Origin: Trogon surrucura
Lineage: Eukaryota > Chordata > Aves > Trogoniformes > Trogonidae
Direction of reading: 5' to 3'
DNA length: 64,000 bases
Assembly: GCA_020746105.1 (NCBI GenBank)
Contig: CM036618.1
Span: 90,700,122-90,764,121, forward strand
In this document: positions 53,964 through 64,000 of the stretch, piece after piece
Position numbering within the stretch: position 1 is the stretch's first letter
How the letters are laid out: each line of letters begins with the position of its first letter
Notes under the pieces: generated by a model
What the model saw: the letters and a program-made list of their open reading frames with translations, nothing else
Databases searched by the model: none
What the model was told of the DNA's origin: nothing
Made by a program: the position numbers and the translations under genes

Positions 53964-54315
53964 ATGTACCTGGCAGCGGTCTCGGCGGGGAGGAGACGCC
54001 CGGGCGGAGACGGCGGCTGGCACCTGGCGGCGGCGGGGTGGCTGCTCCTGCTGGCCCTGCTGCTGGGCGAGTCGGGGACGCGGGCTCTGGTCTGCCTGCC
54101 CTGCGACGAGTCCAAATGCGAAGAACCCAAGAGCTGCCCCGGGAGCATCGTGCTGGGCATCTGCGGCTGCTGCTTCATGTGCGCTCGGCAGCGTAACGAG
54201 AGCTGCGGGGGAGTCTACGGGCTGCACGGAGCTTGCGACCGGGGCTTGCGCTGTGTCATCCGACCGCCGCTCAACGGGGACTCCATCACCGAGTATGAAG
54301 TGGGCGTCTGCGAAG
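53964..54315 (+). CDS. CRIM1: CRIM1 first coding exon (5' partial gene)
   Basis: Exon 1 encodes 117 complete codons plus the first base of the next, then a consensus donor (AAG|GTGAGA), giving a phase-1 intron. Residues 1-9 and an Arg-rich stretch (10-12) precede a hydrophobic core at about 21-35, read as a signal peptide cleaved near the TRALVCLP segment (39-46). The mature part carries 12 cysteines (44, 47, 52, 58, 67, 69, 70, 73, 81, 91, 97, 116), including the CGCCxxC-type core of IGFBP N-terminal domains, and one N-glycosylation sequon (Asn78-Glu-Ser). The segments LVCLPCDESKCEEP and CDRGLRCVIRPPLNGDS identify CRIM1. The start is the first ATG after an in-frame TGA at 53805-53807, with G at -3. 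CRIM1 is known as a membrane-anchored cysteine-rich BMP regulator with later VWC repeats; those exons lie beyond this window. The N-terminus looks several residues longer than I recall for mammals. An open frame continuing past 54315 to 54776 is intron read-through. Confidence 0.96.
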
Positions 54316-56987
54316 GTGAGAGGCGGTGGGACTCCCTCCCTCCGACCGACCCCCGGTGTGGGGGTACTCGCTGGGCGGAGGGAAGGAGGGAGCACCTACG
54401 GCGCCCGTGCGCCCTCCTTCCCTCCGCCTGCCTGTCCCATCTGCGAGCGTATATTTTAATCTTCCCTAAAAAAAAAACCCCACAAATAAAAAAAAAATCC
54501 CTATTTAAAAGCTTTATCCTTAATGTTCTCAGCCTAAACTTCCAGGCTGTTCTCGTTTTCTGTAGTGCTTTGCTGGTTGGCAATAGCTTACTCCAAACTA
54601 CAACTGATGCCCAGCTAAAATTCCTTGATAAAGGGCTTTGGGAAGGGTTTGGCAGATGGAAATCGACGGAGGTCAGTTGTGCACACATGATGCCTGTTCC
54701 GGATTCCCTCCTCTGTAAGGAAACACAAAGGCTGATCATCTGTTTTAAAGTTTTCCTTCCTGTTCCTGTCACTTAATATATCCCCGCCTGTCCTACGCAG
54801 TATATGATGGTAAGGGATGGGGTTTTTCCCTACTGGAGCATCAAGCGGGAGGGAGAAATCCCCACAGCAGAACTCCTCTTAAAGTCACTTCTGCTTTCTA
54901 CCCGCTGCTTGTGAGGTGATGGATTGGTATGAAACGCAAGCAGAGTTCAGCTCCCCTTTCAAGGTTTTTGTCTATTAGAGCCCCTAAGGTTTTTTTTTTT
55001 TATGTGTTATCGTATCTGCAGAGGCAGATTTTTAGTCTCTTTTTGTCTTATACCTCTAGCTCCTTTCCCCCACAAGTTAAGGGAAAACATGGCGCTGTAA
55101 AGAGATTACAAATAACCAGTAGTTTGGGATACGTATAAACGTATGTGAGGCTCATAGAGAGAGCTTCGACAATTCTGGAAAAGGAGAGGGAGGCTGTCTC
55201 CTCTTGGCGGGTAGAGGGCAGCAGAAAGTCTGGAGAGCTGGTGAGGCAGCATCTGTCCAAAAAACTTACGTTTAAAATGATGCACTATTTTGAAAGAGCT
55301 AAACCGGGTCATTTTTAGTGGGCAGCTGACCTTTTGTTCCAACACTTATTAGTTTAAAACTCTATTTGACTCCCTAACAAATTGCGAACTACAGCACAGC
55401 AGGACAGAGTGTCTTCCCTGTACCAGTGCCATCAGCCTCTGCAGTTGTTGCTTGGGTAGGGTGAGCTCCAGGGTTAAAAGCTCTGTTGTTAGCTAAAAAC
55501 GGCCCTGAATTACTTTGAAGACCTTGGCTGAGATCATGTTGCTGAATATATATGTTGCTTTAATGTCTATTATTACTATTCTTAATATGTGTGCAAAAAG
55601 TTTTCTTCAATAGAAAGGTACAAGCAAAGAGGGAAAAGGTACTTTAAAAGCCTACCTAGTTTTGGATGCTTTTCTCTTATTGCGTGTTTTCAAGTAAAAG
55701 CTTGGCTTAGACAGCTCCTCTTGGTTAAAGGAACTAAAAGCTACGATCGTTAAATGCTTTAATGTTCCAACTCCCTTACTGTATCACAGTACGGACGTCT
55801 CTGGCAGTTTAGGAGTATTTCATTCCTTTGAAGTGATGCAATTGCACGTTGCTGTAGTTCAACTCATAACACGTCCCATCTACTGTTGAAAACGGTATGA
55901 AGCATTTGTTGGTAAGATTGCATTTCAGTTAGTGTGCTGGTTAGAACCTGGTTCCAGCTGTCCCTGTAGAAATAGTCAGGGAGATAACTTATCTAGTTAA
56001 TTCCCATTCTCGTAAATGAAAAGCAACTGAGCTGGACTGTCAGCCGAATAGATAGTCCTGGAATACCTATTACTGAATTGTCCAGCAACTGCATCATTCT
56101 AAGTGACAGAAGTAATATGTTGTTCTTCATGGTACGTGCTGGGCGCAAGGGGTGGCAGCAAGGAAAAACGGGACTTAATGTACTACCTCTGATCTCTGAG
56201 ATCAGGTTGATTAGCTCTATTTTTTTGATCCTGATGACCTAAATAGTTGTGCAGCTTACAGGCACGCATGCAATAGGCTAGGCTGGTGATGCCCAATATT
56301 TGAGTAGTGTTAATCTATGCCTTTATTCGCTAATGGAATAAAGGCCACTTTAAAAAAAAAAAAAATATTGGGCGTGTGAACGCTTTCAAGGGGAGGAAAT
56401 GGAAGTAACTTACAGAACTGTGTGTCTAGAAATTGATGTTTTTACTCTCCTTCCTGTCTTTTAGCCTTTCCTTTCACTGCAATTTTTTACGCTGAAATGA
56501 CCCCTACTGGCTACAGTTATAAGCATTATTTGTATTATCATTTTTGAAGCTTCAGCAGTGTTGTGTTTCAGAGTATCAACATAGAAAAATTAAGAGCTGG
56601 AGTTGCAGAAGGTAAAAATATGTGTCTGTTAACTTAGTTTGTAAGTGAACTCTATAACACCTGATGGAGAAGCCTCCATGGCATAGTAGTAGTAGTCACT
56701 AGTACTCAATAGTAGCCTCTCTTTTTGAAACTGGAGATGGAGTAGTCTTTGTTAAACCACCATTTATTATATGAAATATGTTGCTGATTCTGTTCTTTAT
56801 TCTTCTAAAACCTCAAGGAAGTCTTCATTCATTCATCTTTAACTACTGACATGTTTTTGCAGTTCTAATGGTCCATTTGTGGCATTTTCCTTGTCACAGT
56901 GTCAATGCCCTTCCCGAATGTAGTTGTATTCTTGGTAAGGAATAATTCTGAGGCCAGCTTCCCCAGGTGCGGATTGGTACCATTCCT

Positions 56988-57223
56988 GAAGGACAATCTT
57001 GAGAGACTTTGGACACCTTCAGCCTCTGTTGGCTGTACAGGGATGTTGCTGGGTTAGCTCAATGAGATATTGAGAGTCTACAGCCCCTTCCAAACACTCT
57101 TAGTAGAAGGACAATCTTGAGAGACTTTGGACACCTTCAGCCTCTGTTGGCTGTACAGGGATGTTGCTGGGTTAGCTCAATGAGATATTGAGAGTCTACA
57201 GCCCCTTCCAAACACTCTTAGTA
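56988..57223. repeat. Perfect 118-bp tandem duplication
   Basis: Copy 1 (56988-57105) and copy 2 (57106-57223) are identical over all 118 bases and directly abutting. Each begins GAAGGACAATC and ends with CACTCTTAGTA. Identity this complete implies a very recent event or an assembly join error. The unit's end (CCCCTTCCAAACACTCTTAG) loosely resembles the 3' portion of avian CR1 elements, so the duplicated segment may itself be an old CR1 fragment; that part is weak. Confidence 0.97.
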
Positions 57224-59432
57224 TTGAAAAATTTTGAGCTCAAAGCAGGGACTGCCCTTGGTCTCTGCCTTTGAAGGTAGACCTAGAACCACCCCCTCCA
57301 AATTAGACTGGATTTCTTCAGGAATGTGTCAGCCTTGGCTTCTGCAGCGGCCCAGATGGACACAGCCCCTGCTTTCTGGGGCATCAGAAAGCCTTGGAAA
57401 AGCTCTGCCAAAGAAGTTTTGATTCCTCTGTGAAGGCATTTCTTGTGATGACTCCTTGTCTCAGTTGTAATACTTAGCCAGTTTCTGGTGCTATTAGATG
57501 AAGAGGCCTTGATTGCTTTGCTAAACTATTTTAAGGTGTAACAGTAGCATGTAAAATAACTGAAAATAAGCTGAAATTATTTTTAACTGTGTAATAGAAA
57601 CGTAAGTTTTCTGATATTTGAAATGCGTAGTTGCAAAAATTGCTAGTCTCTGTGTTCTTTTGTTCCTTTTAGAATATAGTTCCCTATGAATTAGCCTCTA
57701 GGTAGCCATTGAAAGAAGCTGTTACTGATCTGGTAGCTCACCAATAACATGTAGGACTTTGGATACTTTTGTTCTGTTTTTGATGGGGTTTGGGGTGGTG
57801 GCTTTCTTTTGGGGAGGGGCAGGGAGAGAGGTACAACTATTGCTGTATTATTTTTTGCCTACTGTTGGTAATTTAAGGCTTGCCTTGAATACTTGAGGCT
57901 TGTCTGCGTAGTTAGTAGCCTCTGAACTGGTGTTCCTTTGGGACCAGGAGAAAAAAGCTGCTGTAGCAGATTTTAGGTGCATGTCACGAAGTATGCAGGT
58001 TAGTTCTCTGGGATGATGGCGGAAGCTTGCCCTGATGTGGCTAGTCCTAGTATCTTTTACTGAACTGCATTTTTTGGGGAGCTTGTCCTTGTTGGGACAA
58101 GTGGGAAGAGCAGCCGCATACACACACATGATGTGTAAGGGCACAAGTATATTGTATGTAACCAAAGTGCAATGAAGCTGCAGCTAATAAGAAACTTAGC
58201 AAACCTAGATATATTTTGAAATTGGAAGGAGAGTGAGGGTTGCTTTTGTTCAGGCATTGGTTCACATGTGTGGTAATGGAGTTCTTTTCTGCTTTTCTGA
58301 AGTGAAAACAACTTAAAGACTTGCTTAAAGACTTCCTGGTATTTTTACTGCAAGTAGTGCTGCTGCTTTCAACTTCTGTAGCTGGTACCCTTGGGAGAAC
58401 CTTGTTTTCGGTTGATTTTCAGTCCCATGTTCTGTATCTAACGGGTCAGTGGACCTAAAGCTTAGAACACTTCTCCAGACGTCTATACAATATGCTTGGC
58501 TTCTTGCTTGTGCTGCATTCCAGACCCCTAAAGATCAGATAGTGTTTTGCTTTGAGTATGAATTACTGAAGTTTAAGCAGTTTAGAAGTAGTGTGTGGGA
58601 AACCCGTTTTTTTAGGTCTGCTTGACTGGAACAGCGTTGCCCAGATTTCTTAACTTTTTGTTTGTTCCTTTTCTCACACTGTTATGTAGTGAATGGCTGG
58701 GAAAATGTCCAAACAGTTTTGATGTCCATGTGTGTTCAGAGAATTTCCTCCACTAATACCAGGTGTAAGAACTGATGATCTAGTTGGGGACTTAATCAGT
58801 ATTAAGCTGTGCAGCAGATTGATTGTTGGCATGAAGACAGTTAAAATACTTGGTTCAAATACTGCCAACAGTCCAGAATATTGGAGGAGTGGGTAAAACA
58901 ACTAAACAAACAGAAAACAATGAGTCATGGTGTTTAAAAAAAAAAAAAAATCACAAGAATTTGTGAAAATGTAATGAGAAGTAATTCTGATATGCTAGTC
59001 TTGACCATATTTAACCGGTCTTTCCCTCACCCCCTGAAAACACTTACTAGGCACATGCTGACTTCTTATATACAGACTGGATAATTTCTAAGCTGTTTCT
59101 ACTCTTCCATGTGTCAGTGATGAAATCTCAGCATCAGGAAGATCATGAAACTTTGAGTATGGCATGGAATTTGAATTAGATCAGGTGCTTATTTGACTTG
59201 GAAATGGTTTCCTCTCTGTTTCTGGGCATCACGTTTCAATTTTAGAAATCACTTGGTTCCAATATTTCAGCAAAAATGAAATGGCCAAGTCCAACAGATA
59301 TGAGGAGGGATATCCATGCAGAAATTGATAAGGTTTTGCTGTTGTGGGTCAGCGTGGTTAGTTTAAAACCAGAAATCTCACAGTCGACAGTCTGAATGAC
59401 TAAATCTCTTGACTTCTGTTAAGAGAAAGACC

Positions 59433-59454
59433 TTTTTTTTTTAAAAAAAAAAAA
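59433..59454. repeat. T10-A12 palindromic homopolymer pair
   Basis: Ten T are followed directly by twelve A in CRIM1 intron 1, a perfect 20-base inverted repeat with no loop. It is likely a by-product of homopolymer instability. Confidence 0.9.
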
Positions 59455-62400
59455 TAAATCTTAAGCTATTTGATATCGTATGACTGTATGTCAAGCATCC
59501 TCTTCTGATGTGTATTTTTCTCTGTAGAAAACAGTTATTTCATCAGGTTTCCCCAAAATGCTGCTGCTTATGAAGATTATTTTTTTCAAATACCTTCAAA
59601 CTTGTCAGGCAGTAATTTCTGCACCCTGAGACATGTTTGCTGTTTTAAGTACCCTCTAGCTGATTCAAGAATACTTGCATAATTTAACTTCTTGCATGGT
59701 ACTTAGTCAACCAAAGTGTCATTTAACTGACAGGCATGTTATGTAATAATTAATCCATTAATATGGTTCAAAAATGCCTTCCTCTTCCCCTCCTTCTTTT
59801 GCACCCCCCTCAAGGATTCCTCAACTCAGTGAGGAAAGTTATAACATCTTTCAGACAGGACCAAATGTTTCTCTGTCTTAATGGATTAAATACTTTGTAG
59901 AAGTGACCTATTAAATGTCCCTTGCAATTTGTAATCTGCTTTCCTTTGAGAATGCGTTTAATCTACAGGGAATGTAAATTTGGAAATGGTGAATTCAGGG
60001 GTTTGCCCAAGACTTCGGTTATGTAGTCTGACAATATTATATTTTAACTCTGTCTTTTGGAGTGTGTGCATGTAGTTTGCAAAATGACTGATGCTGACAT
60101 AGAACACTTATGTATGTGGAGAAATTTATCAATACAGATTGAAATGGGAAGATAACTTTGTGAAAAGGTCATCTAGATTAAATTCCACATAAGCATACGG
60201 ATTAAAAAATGGTACCTAAGGGAGCTATAGTCTAAACAGACTAGTTTGGCCATGTTTGGGGGAAGTAAACCCTTAGTAGTGTATTGAAATGAATGGAAGC
60301 AGTTCACACCTTCACCAGAGGCAATATTCGGTCCCCAGCAGCTTTCACTGGTATTATGGATACTTAACTTCAGACTCTGCAAATCATTTTAACACCTTGT
60401 GGGTCACGAGTGTGCAAGTCTTTCAATAAGAAAGCAAACAGGAGAGCATAGGGGTGTGGACAGGAGGAAAAGGACTAGGTCACAGGGATGCACCCATTGC
60501 CATGTTCTTATTTATTTCCAAACTCTAAGCCATATGTAGCTGTCTGCCTTGATGCTGATAGGCTTCAGGTGGGTTTGGGTTTGGGTTTTCTTTTTAATTA
60601 GTGAAAAAATCTGGCAAGGGTAATGTTTCTGAATCAAGAGGGGCCATTCTGTAGGGTCACTTCTCCTTGAAACAAATTTGAGGGTTTTGCTACAGGCTAT
60701 GTTGTGCTTTGCTCAAGATTTTTTCAGAACGGCTGAATGTATGCGTGTGGTGGTATTTCTTCCCCCACTGATGGGCAGTTGATAAAAAGCTGGGGTCATA
60801 CTGAGAACAGTATTATGTGCCCTAATGTAAAATGTGCTGCTTTGGTAATAGAAACGCTCAAGTTGATGTCTATCTGTAAGTTAGATTTTAGGAAAAAAAT
60901 AAAGTCTTGACACTATTTCTGAATCCAGAGTAGAGTTTTTTCTGTGATCTTCTGTGACTAAGAAATTGGATGTAATTCCTCCAGAACATGCAGCAATTCC
61001 GGTGTTCAGTGGTGCCGTGGCAGTGGCTGAGGGAAAAAATGGCAAAAGGTTTAAGATATCAGGTTTTCTCTAATAGTGTAGTCTGTTCTTGGTATAGTTT
61101 GCTTTATTCATAGCACTGTTCCAGAATTTGTTTTAGGCAAGACTTTTCCTCCTCCTGTCAGCTTTGCCTCTGCTGAGCAGCTTCAGCAAGCTGCCAGCCG
61201 GCTGCTTGTCTGCAGGAAAGCTGGTGTGTGCTGCTCTACACACGGGCTTCAGAGGCATGTGGGTGCAGAGAGCAACTTGGGAGGGGGAAAGGAATTTTAG
61301 CCTCTTTTGGTTGATGGGTGTGAAGATTTGACCCTTTCCTGAGGTTTTAGCAAATTTATTTATTTATTCTTAAGAGTTTTCTAGAGCTAGAGGAAAAATC
61401 TGCTAGGACAGCTGAAATGCTGCTGTCCATGCTCATTCTAATCAGGGGAGTACTGGCAGAGGCTCTGTCTGACCAATTAAACCCTGGGACACTGTGTAGT
61501 GTTTTCAGTCAACTGCTTACGAACAAGATGCGATTATGGCCATAAGATTAAAATAACTTAGTTGCAAGTCTTTTATCAGGTGCTTAAATGTCTAGAGGTC
61601 AAACTTTAAAACTAATTATTTATCATTTCAGACCATCTTTGAAGCAGAAAGCTAACAGTCTTGTTAGGAAAAACTCTAATAGTGAAGGTCTTAAAAACCA
61701 CCCCCCTAAAACCCAATAAAATTAGTTGAAAAAAGAGGGAAGTAGCTGGAGAACTGAAATGTTGTGAACAGTGTGGGCAAGGGAAAACTTGAAATAGTTG
61801 TCCATATCACATACTTCACTTAATGCTTCCATTTATCTCCTTGCTTTCCTCATGGCTTCTGTGGGGTTTTTGATAATTGAGTGGAAAGCTGGTTTGTTTA
61901 AATATTTTCTGCATTCCTCAGTATGAAATAACTGCCTAGAGACAAACGCAGCGCTGCTGCAGTGAAAATTTTTCTTGCTCTATTGGGGATTTGATCACCT
62001 GAGGCACACACTCTAGTTTGAATAAGATAAAGCAGGCAGTCAGATCTGAGACATGCATTATATATATGGTGTTCCTGAGGTATCTAAATCTTATGGTACA
62101 GTTTTCCTTTCTAACTTTGACTAGAAATTTTATCGGGAGGCTGCAAAGCCCTTTTGTACTAATGTGCATTCCACAGGAAGATTTGATTGTGGAAAGTGGA
62201 CCCTTCTAAAAGGTTGAAAAACTGCTTTATCATAAAACTGAGCTGTGTATCTTACCATGAAAGTTTTTGCCAGCTCTGACCCCTGATTCATGACTTCACT
62301 GAAGGAATAAGTTGTGAGAGGGGAGAGGATTGCAGCCAGTGCATGAGCTCAAACTCACTTCAAGGGTAGCCTTCCCTTCTGCTGCTTTTCAAGGTCTGGG

Positions 62401-64000
62401 GCTGGGTTTCAGGCATTCCTGAGTGGTGACTAGTCATTTCTATTGTTCAGCTCCTCCAAAACATGAATTTCCTTTCCATCATTCTTTTTTTTTTTTTTTC
62501 CTGTTCAAAGAGAAGCCAAAGCCTACTGGCAAGCAGTATTTCCTTTATTATTATTATTATTTTTATTTTAGAAAGTCTGTAGGATCCTTTCAGAGCCTCA
62601 TACCATCTTAATGAATACCACTGATTTTAAAATGCTGTTGTGTATACCAGTGTGCCGGAATGGCGAGGCTCAGACCATAGGTCTGGTTTGATGGAGAAGC
62701 TTCTGAAAGGTTCCTCCCCTCTCCAGAGGGCAGTACTGATCTCGGTAAGGATCACTTCTGTGTCACTGTGAAACCTGTTCCACCTCCTTCAAATGCAGGG
62801 TTTAAAGGGATTTGAGAGTCTGTATTTCAAGAGCAATGTATTTAATGGTCTCTTTGCCCTTCCAGCATCCTGAGAATCTGCCTGTCACATTTTTAAAAAG
62901 ACAGAAATAGCTAAGAAAGATGCTGCAGTTAACTGGAGTGAACTCCCATAATTTGCATTTATGTTTACCACCCCTACCCCTGAACTGTAATTTAAGGTTA
63001 CTGTGGGTGTAATGCTTGTATATTAGTTTTCAACAGTGATACTGTAGTGACCATTCCAGTGTGTTGCTTGCTGGTGTGAGGTAATACATCATCTTTATAA
63101 ATGGTGAAGGAGAACAGCATGTTGTTTTTCAGACAATAGCTGATATTCATTATATATTCAGAAAGGAAGACAAGGATTGGAGCATAAAAGAGAAGATTCT
63201 GTGGCAGGCAGGAGGAGTTGAGAACTTGGAGGAGGTAAAGACGAAAATGTAAGCAAAGGAGAAGGTGTCTCTGAAAAGGTTTTTATTCTTGCACTTTTAA
63301 CTTGCACCTGTTTTGAGATGATCCTTTGCATATGGGAACAATAAATGCAACTATAGTGAGCTACTGCATACTTCAAAACTAAGGATCCTAGTTAGTTTCT
63401 CATTGCTTGCTTTTTGGGAAACACAAGCAGGTCTTCAGGTGAAGAAGACACGAATACTTCAGTCGTGAGCATTGTGCGTTGTGATGCTGTATTGGGAGTG
63501 CTGGTATGTAGGATTTAGCATGGAAGAAGTGATGGAATGCTGCTTACTAGAGACATATTTCTCAGACTTTTTCCCAGACTGAATCTGTTGTTTAAGGACC
63601 TCTTGTTCAACTCGTTAATGCCTTAATCCTCTTCTCTGCTTTAGATGCATGCTATGACAGGACTTGAGAGTTCAACAACACAGAGCAGCACTTGAATTGT
63701 TAGTAAGCTGAAACATTTGCTTTGCAGAAAGCGATTATATGAATGATGGAAGAAAATGGAAAAAAAAAAAAGTAGGAATTAACATGATCAGTCCCCTCCC
63801 ATGGCTTCCTTATGATACAAAAGTGCACTTAGAAGAATTATAATCAAGATTTAACTCTAGTCTGGGTAAACTCAGGGGTACTTTATATTCTGACAAGAAA
63901 ACTTGCCTGAATGAGCTGGAAAGAGTGGGGAACTGCATGTAATGGAAATGGTTTCAAAGAGTGACTTTCAAGCTATAGTTACAAGCCTGCTGGGAATGCT

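Larger units (their letters stand above)
52290..54420. promoter_or_regulatory. CpG island spanning the CRIM1 promoter, 5' UTR and exon 1
   Basis: This is an abrupt, roughly 2.1-kb change from AT-rich desert to very GC- and CpG-rich sequence, ending shortly after the exon 1 donor. Such islands mark constitutive or developmental vertebrate promoters, and the CRIM1 start codon sits in its 3' third. I see no TATA box at a convincing position. Very long ORFs on both strands here, up to 651 codons on the minus strand, result from the rarity of stop codons in such sequence and are not genes. Island borders are estimated by eye. Confidence 0.9.
54316..64000 (+). other. CRIM1 intron 1 (5' part, continues beyond the window)
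   Basis: The intron begins with the consensus donor at 54316 and no matching downstream exon was recognised up to 64000: nothing resembling the expected continuation of the IGFBP-like region follows a good acceptor. The first hundred bases still belong to the CpG island, then composition becomes ordinary intronic. It holds a perfect 118-bp tandem duplication (56988-57223), homopolymer runs (for example poly-A near 56352 and 58936 and poly-T near 62490), a short TTA microsatellite near 62547-62565 and two weak CTCF-like sites. Other ORFs here are below about 105 codons and look like chance. Confidence 0.85.

Noticed and set aside
52223-54395. Very long minus-strand ORFs (651 and 511 codons) over the CRIM1 promoter island
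   Set aside because: They are stop-poor because of extreme GC content, overlap each other and CRIM1 exon 1 in several frames, have low-complexity Pro/Arg/Ala composition and match no family.
53362-54459. 365-codon plus-strand ORF overlapping CRIM1 exon 1 in another frame
   Set aside because: It is out of frame with the recognisable CRIM1 protein, crosses the splice donor and has arbitrary composition.
54316-54776. Open extension of the CRIM1 frame past exon 1
   Set aside because: The recognisable CRIM1 homology stops at a consensus GT donor, and the extension is unlike CRIM1 and ends in AT-rich intron.
60571-60589. Telomere-like GGGTTT repeats
   Set aside because: Only three units and the wrong hexamer (TTTGGG rather than TTAGGG); simple low-complexity sequence.
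1-64000. CRISPR arrays, bacterial operons, tRNA or rRNA genes
   Set aside because: No spaced direct-repeat array, no ribosome-binding or operon structure and no cloverleaf or rRNA signature was seen; the sequence is vertebrate nuclear DNA.

Overview
This is vertebrate nuclear DNA, most likely from a bird. The only protein-coding sequence I can support is the first coding exon of CRIM1 (53964-54315, + strand). It ends at a clean GT splice donor and the gene runs off the right edge. The avian (or at least sauropsid) call rests on three things: a CR1-type 3' tail of three AATCATAG units at 24635-24660, a fragment resembling the start of a common avian ERV LTR near 23557, and otherwise sparse, old, short interspersed repeats. 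Nothing prokaryotic or viral is present apart from fossil retroelement pieces.

Layout. Bases 1 to about 52290 are AT-rich intergenic DNA with only short chance ORFs. This fits established vertebrate synteny, in which a large gene desert lies upstream of CRIM1. The desert contains an isolated CpG island (about 22390-22880) holding a 14/14 match to the CTCF core motif, a cluster of decayed retroelements (LTR-like, CR1-like and MIR-like fragments, and a stop-interrupted integrase-like fragment), an uninterrupted 148-bp GGAGA array, an AT-rich palindromic tract and a G-quadruplex-capable run. From about 52290 to 54420 there is a large CpG island with GC boxes and no obvious TATA box, which is the CRIM1 promoter and first exon. 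From 54316 to 64000 is the 5' part of CRIM1 intron 1, which includes a perfect 118-bp tandem duplication.

Function. CRIM1 is a type I membrane protein that binds TGF-beta/BMP-family ligands and tunes their delivery. Exon 1 here supplies the signal peptide and the 12-cysteine IGFBP-like module. The upstream desert probably acts mainly as regulatory space for CRIM1, but no enhancer can be proved from one sequence. I did not find an undescribed multi-gene system. The items most worth a second look are the orphan CpG island, the integrase-like fragment, the perfect duplication and the poly-C tract next to the CRIM1 start codon.
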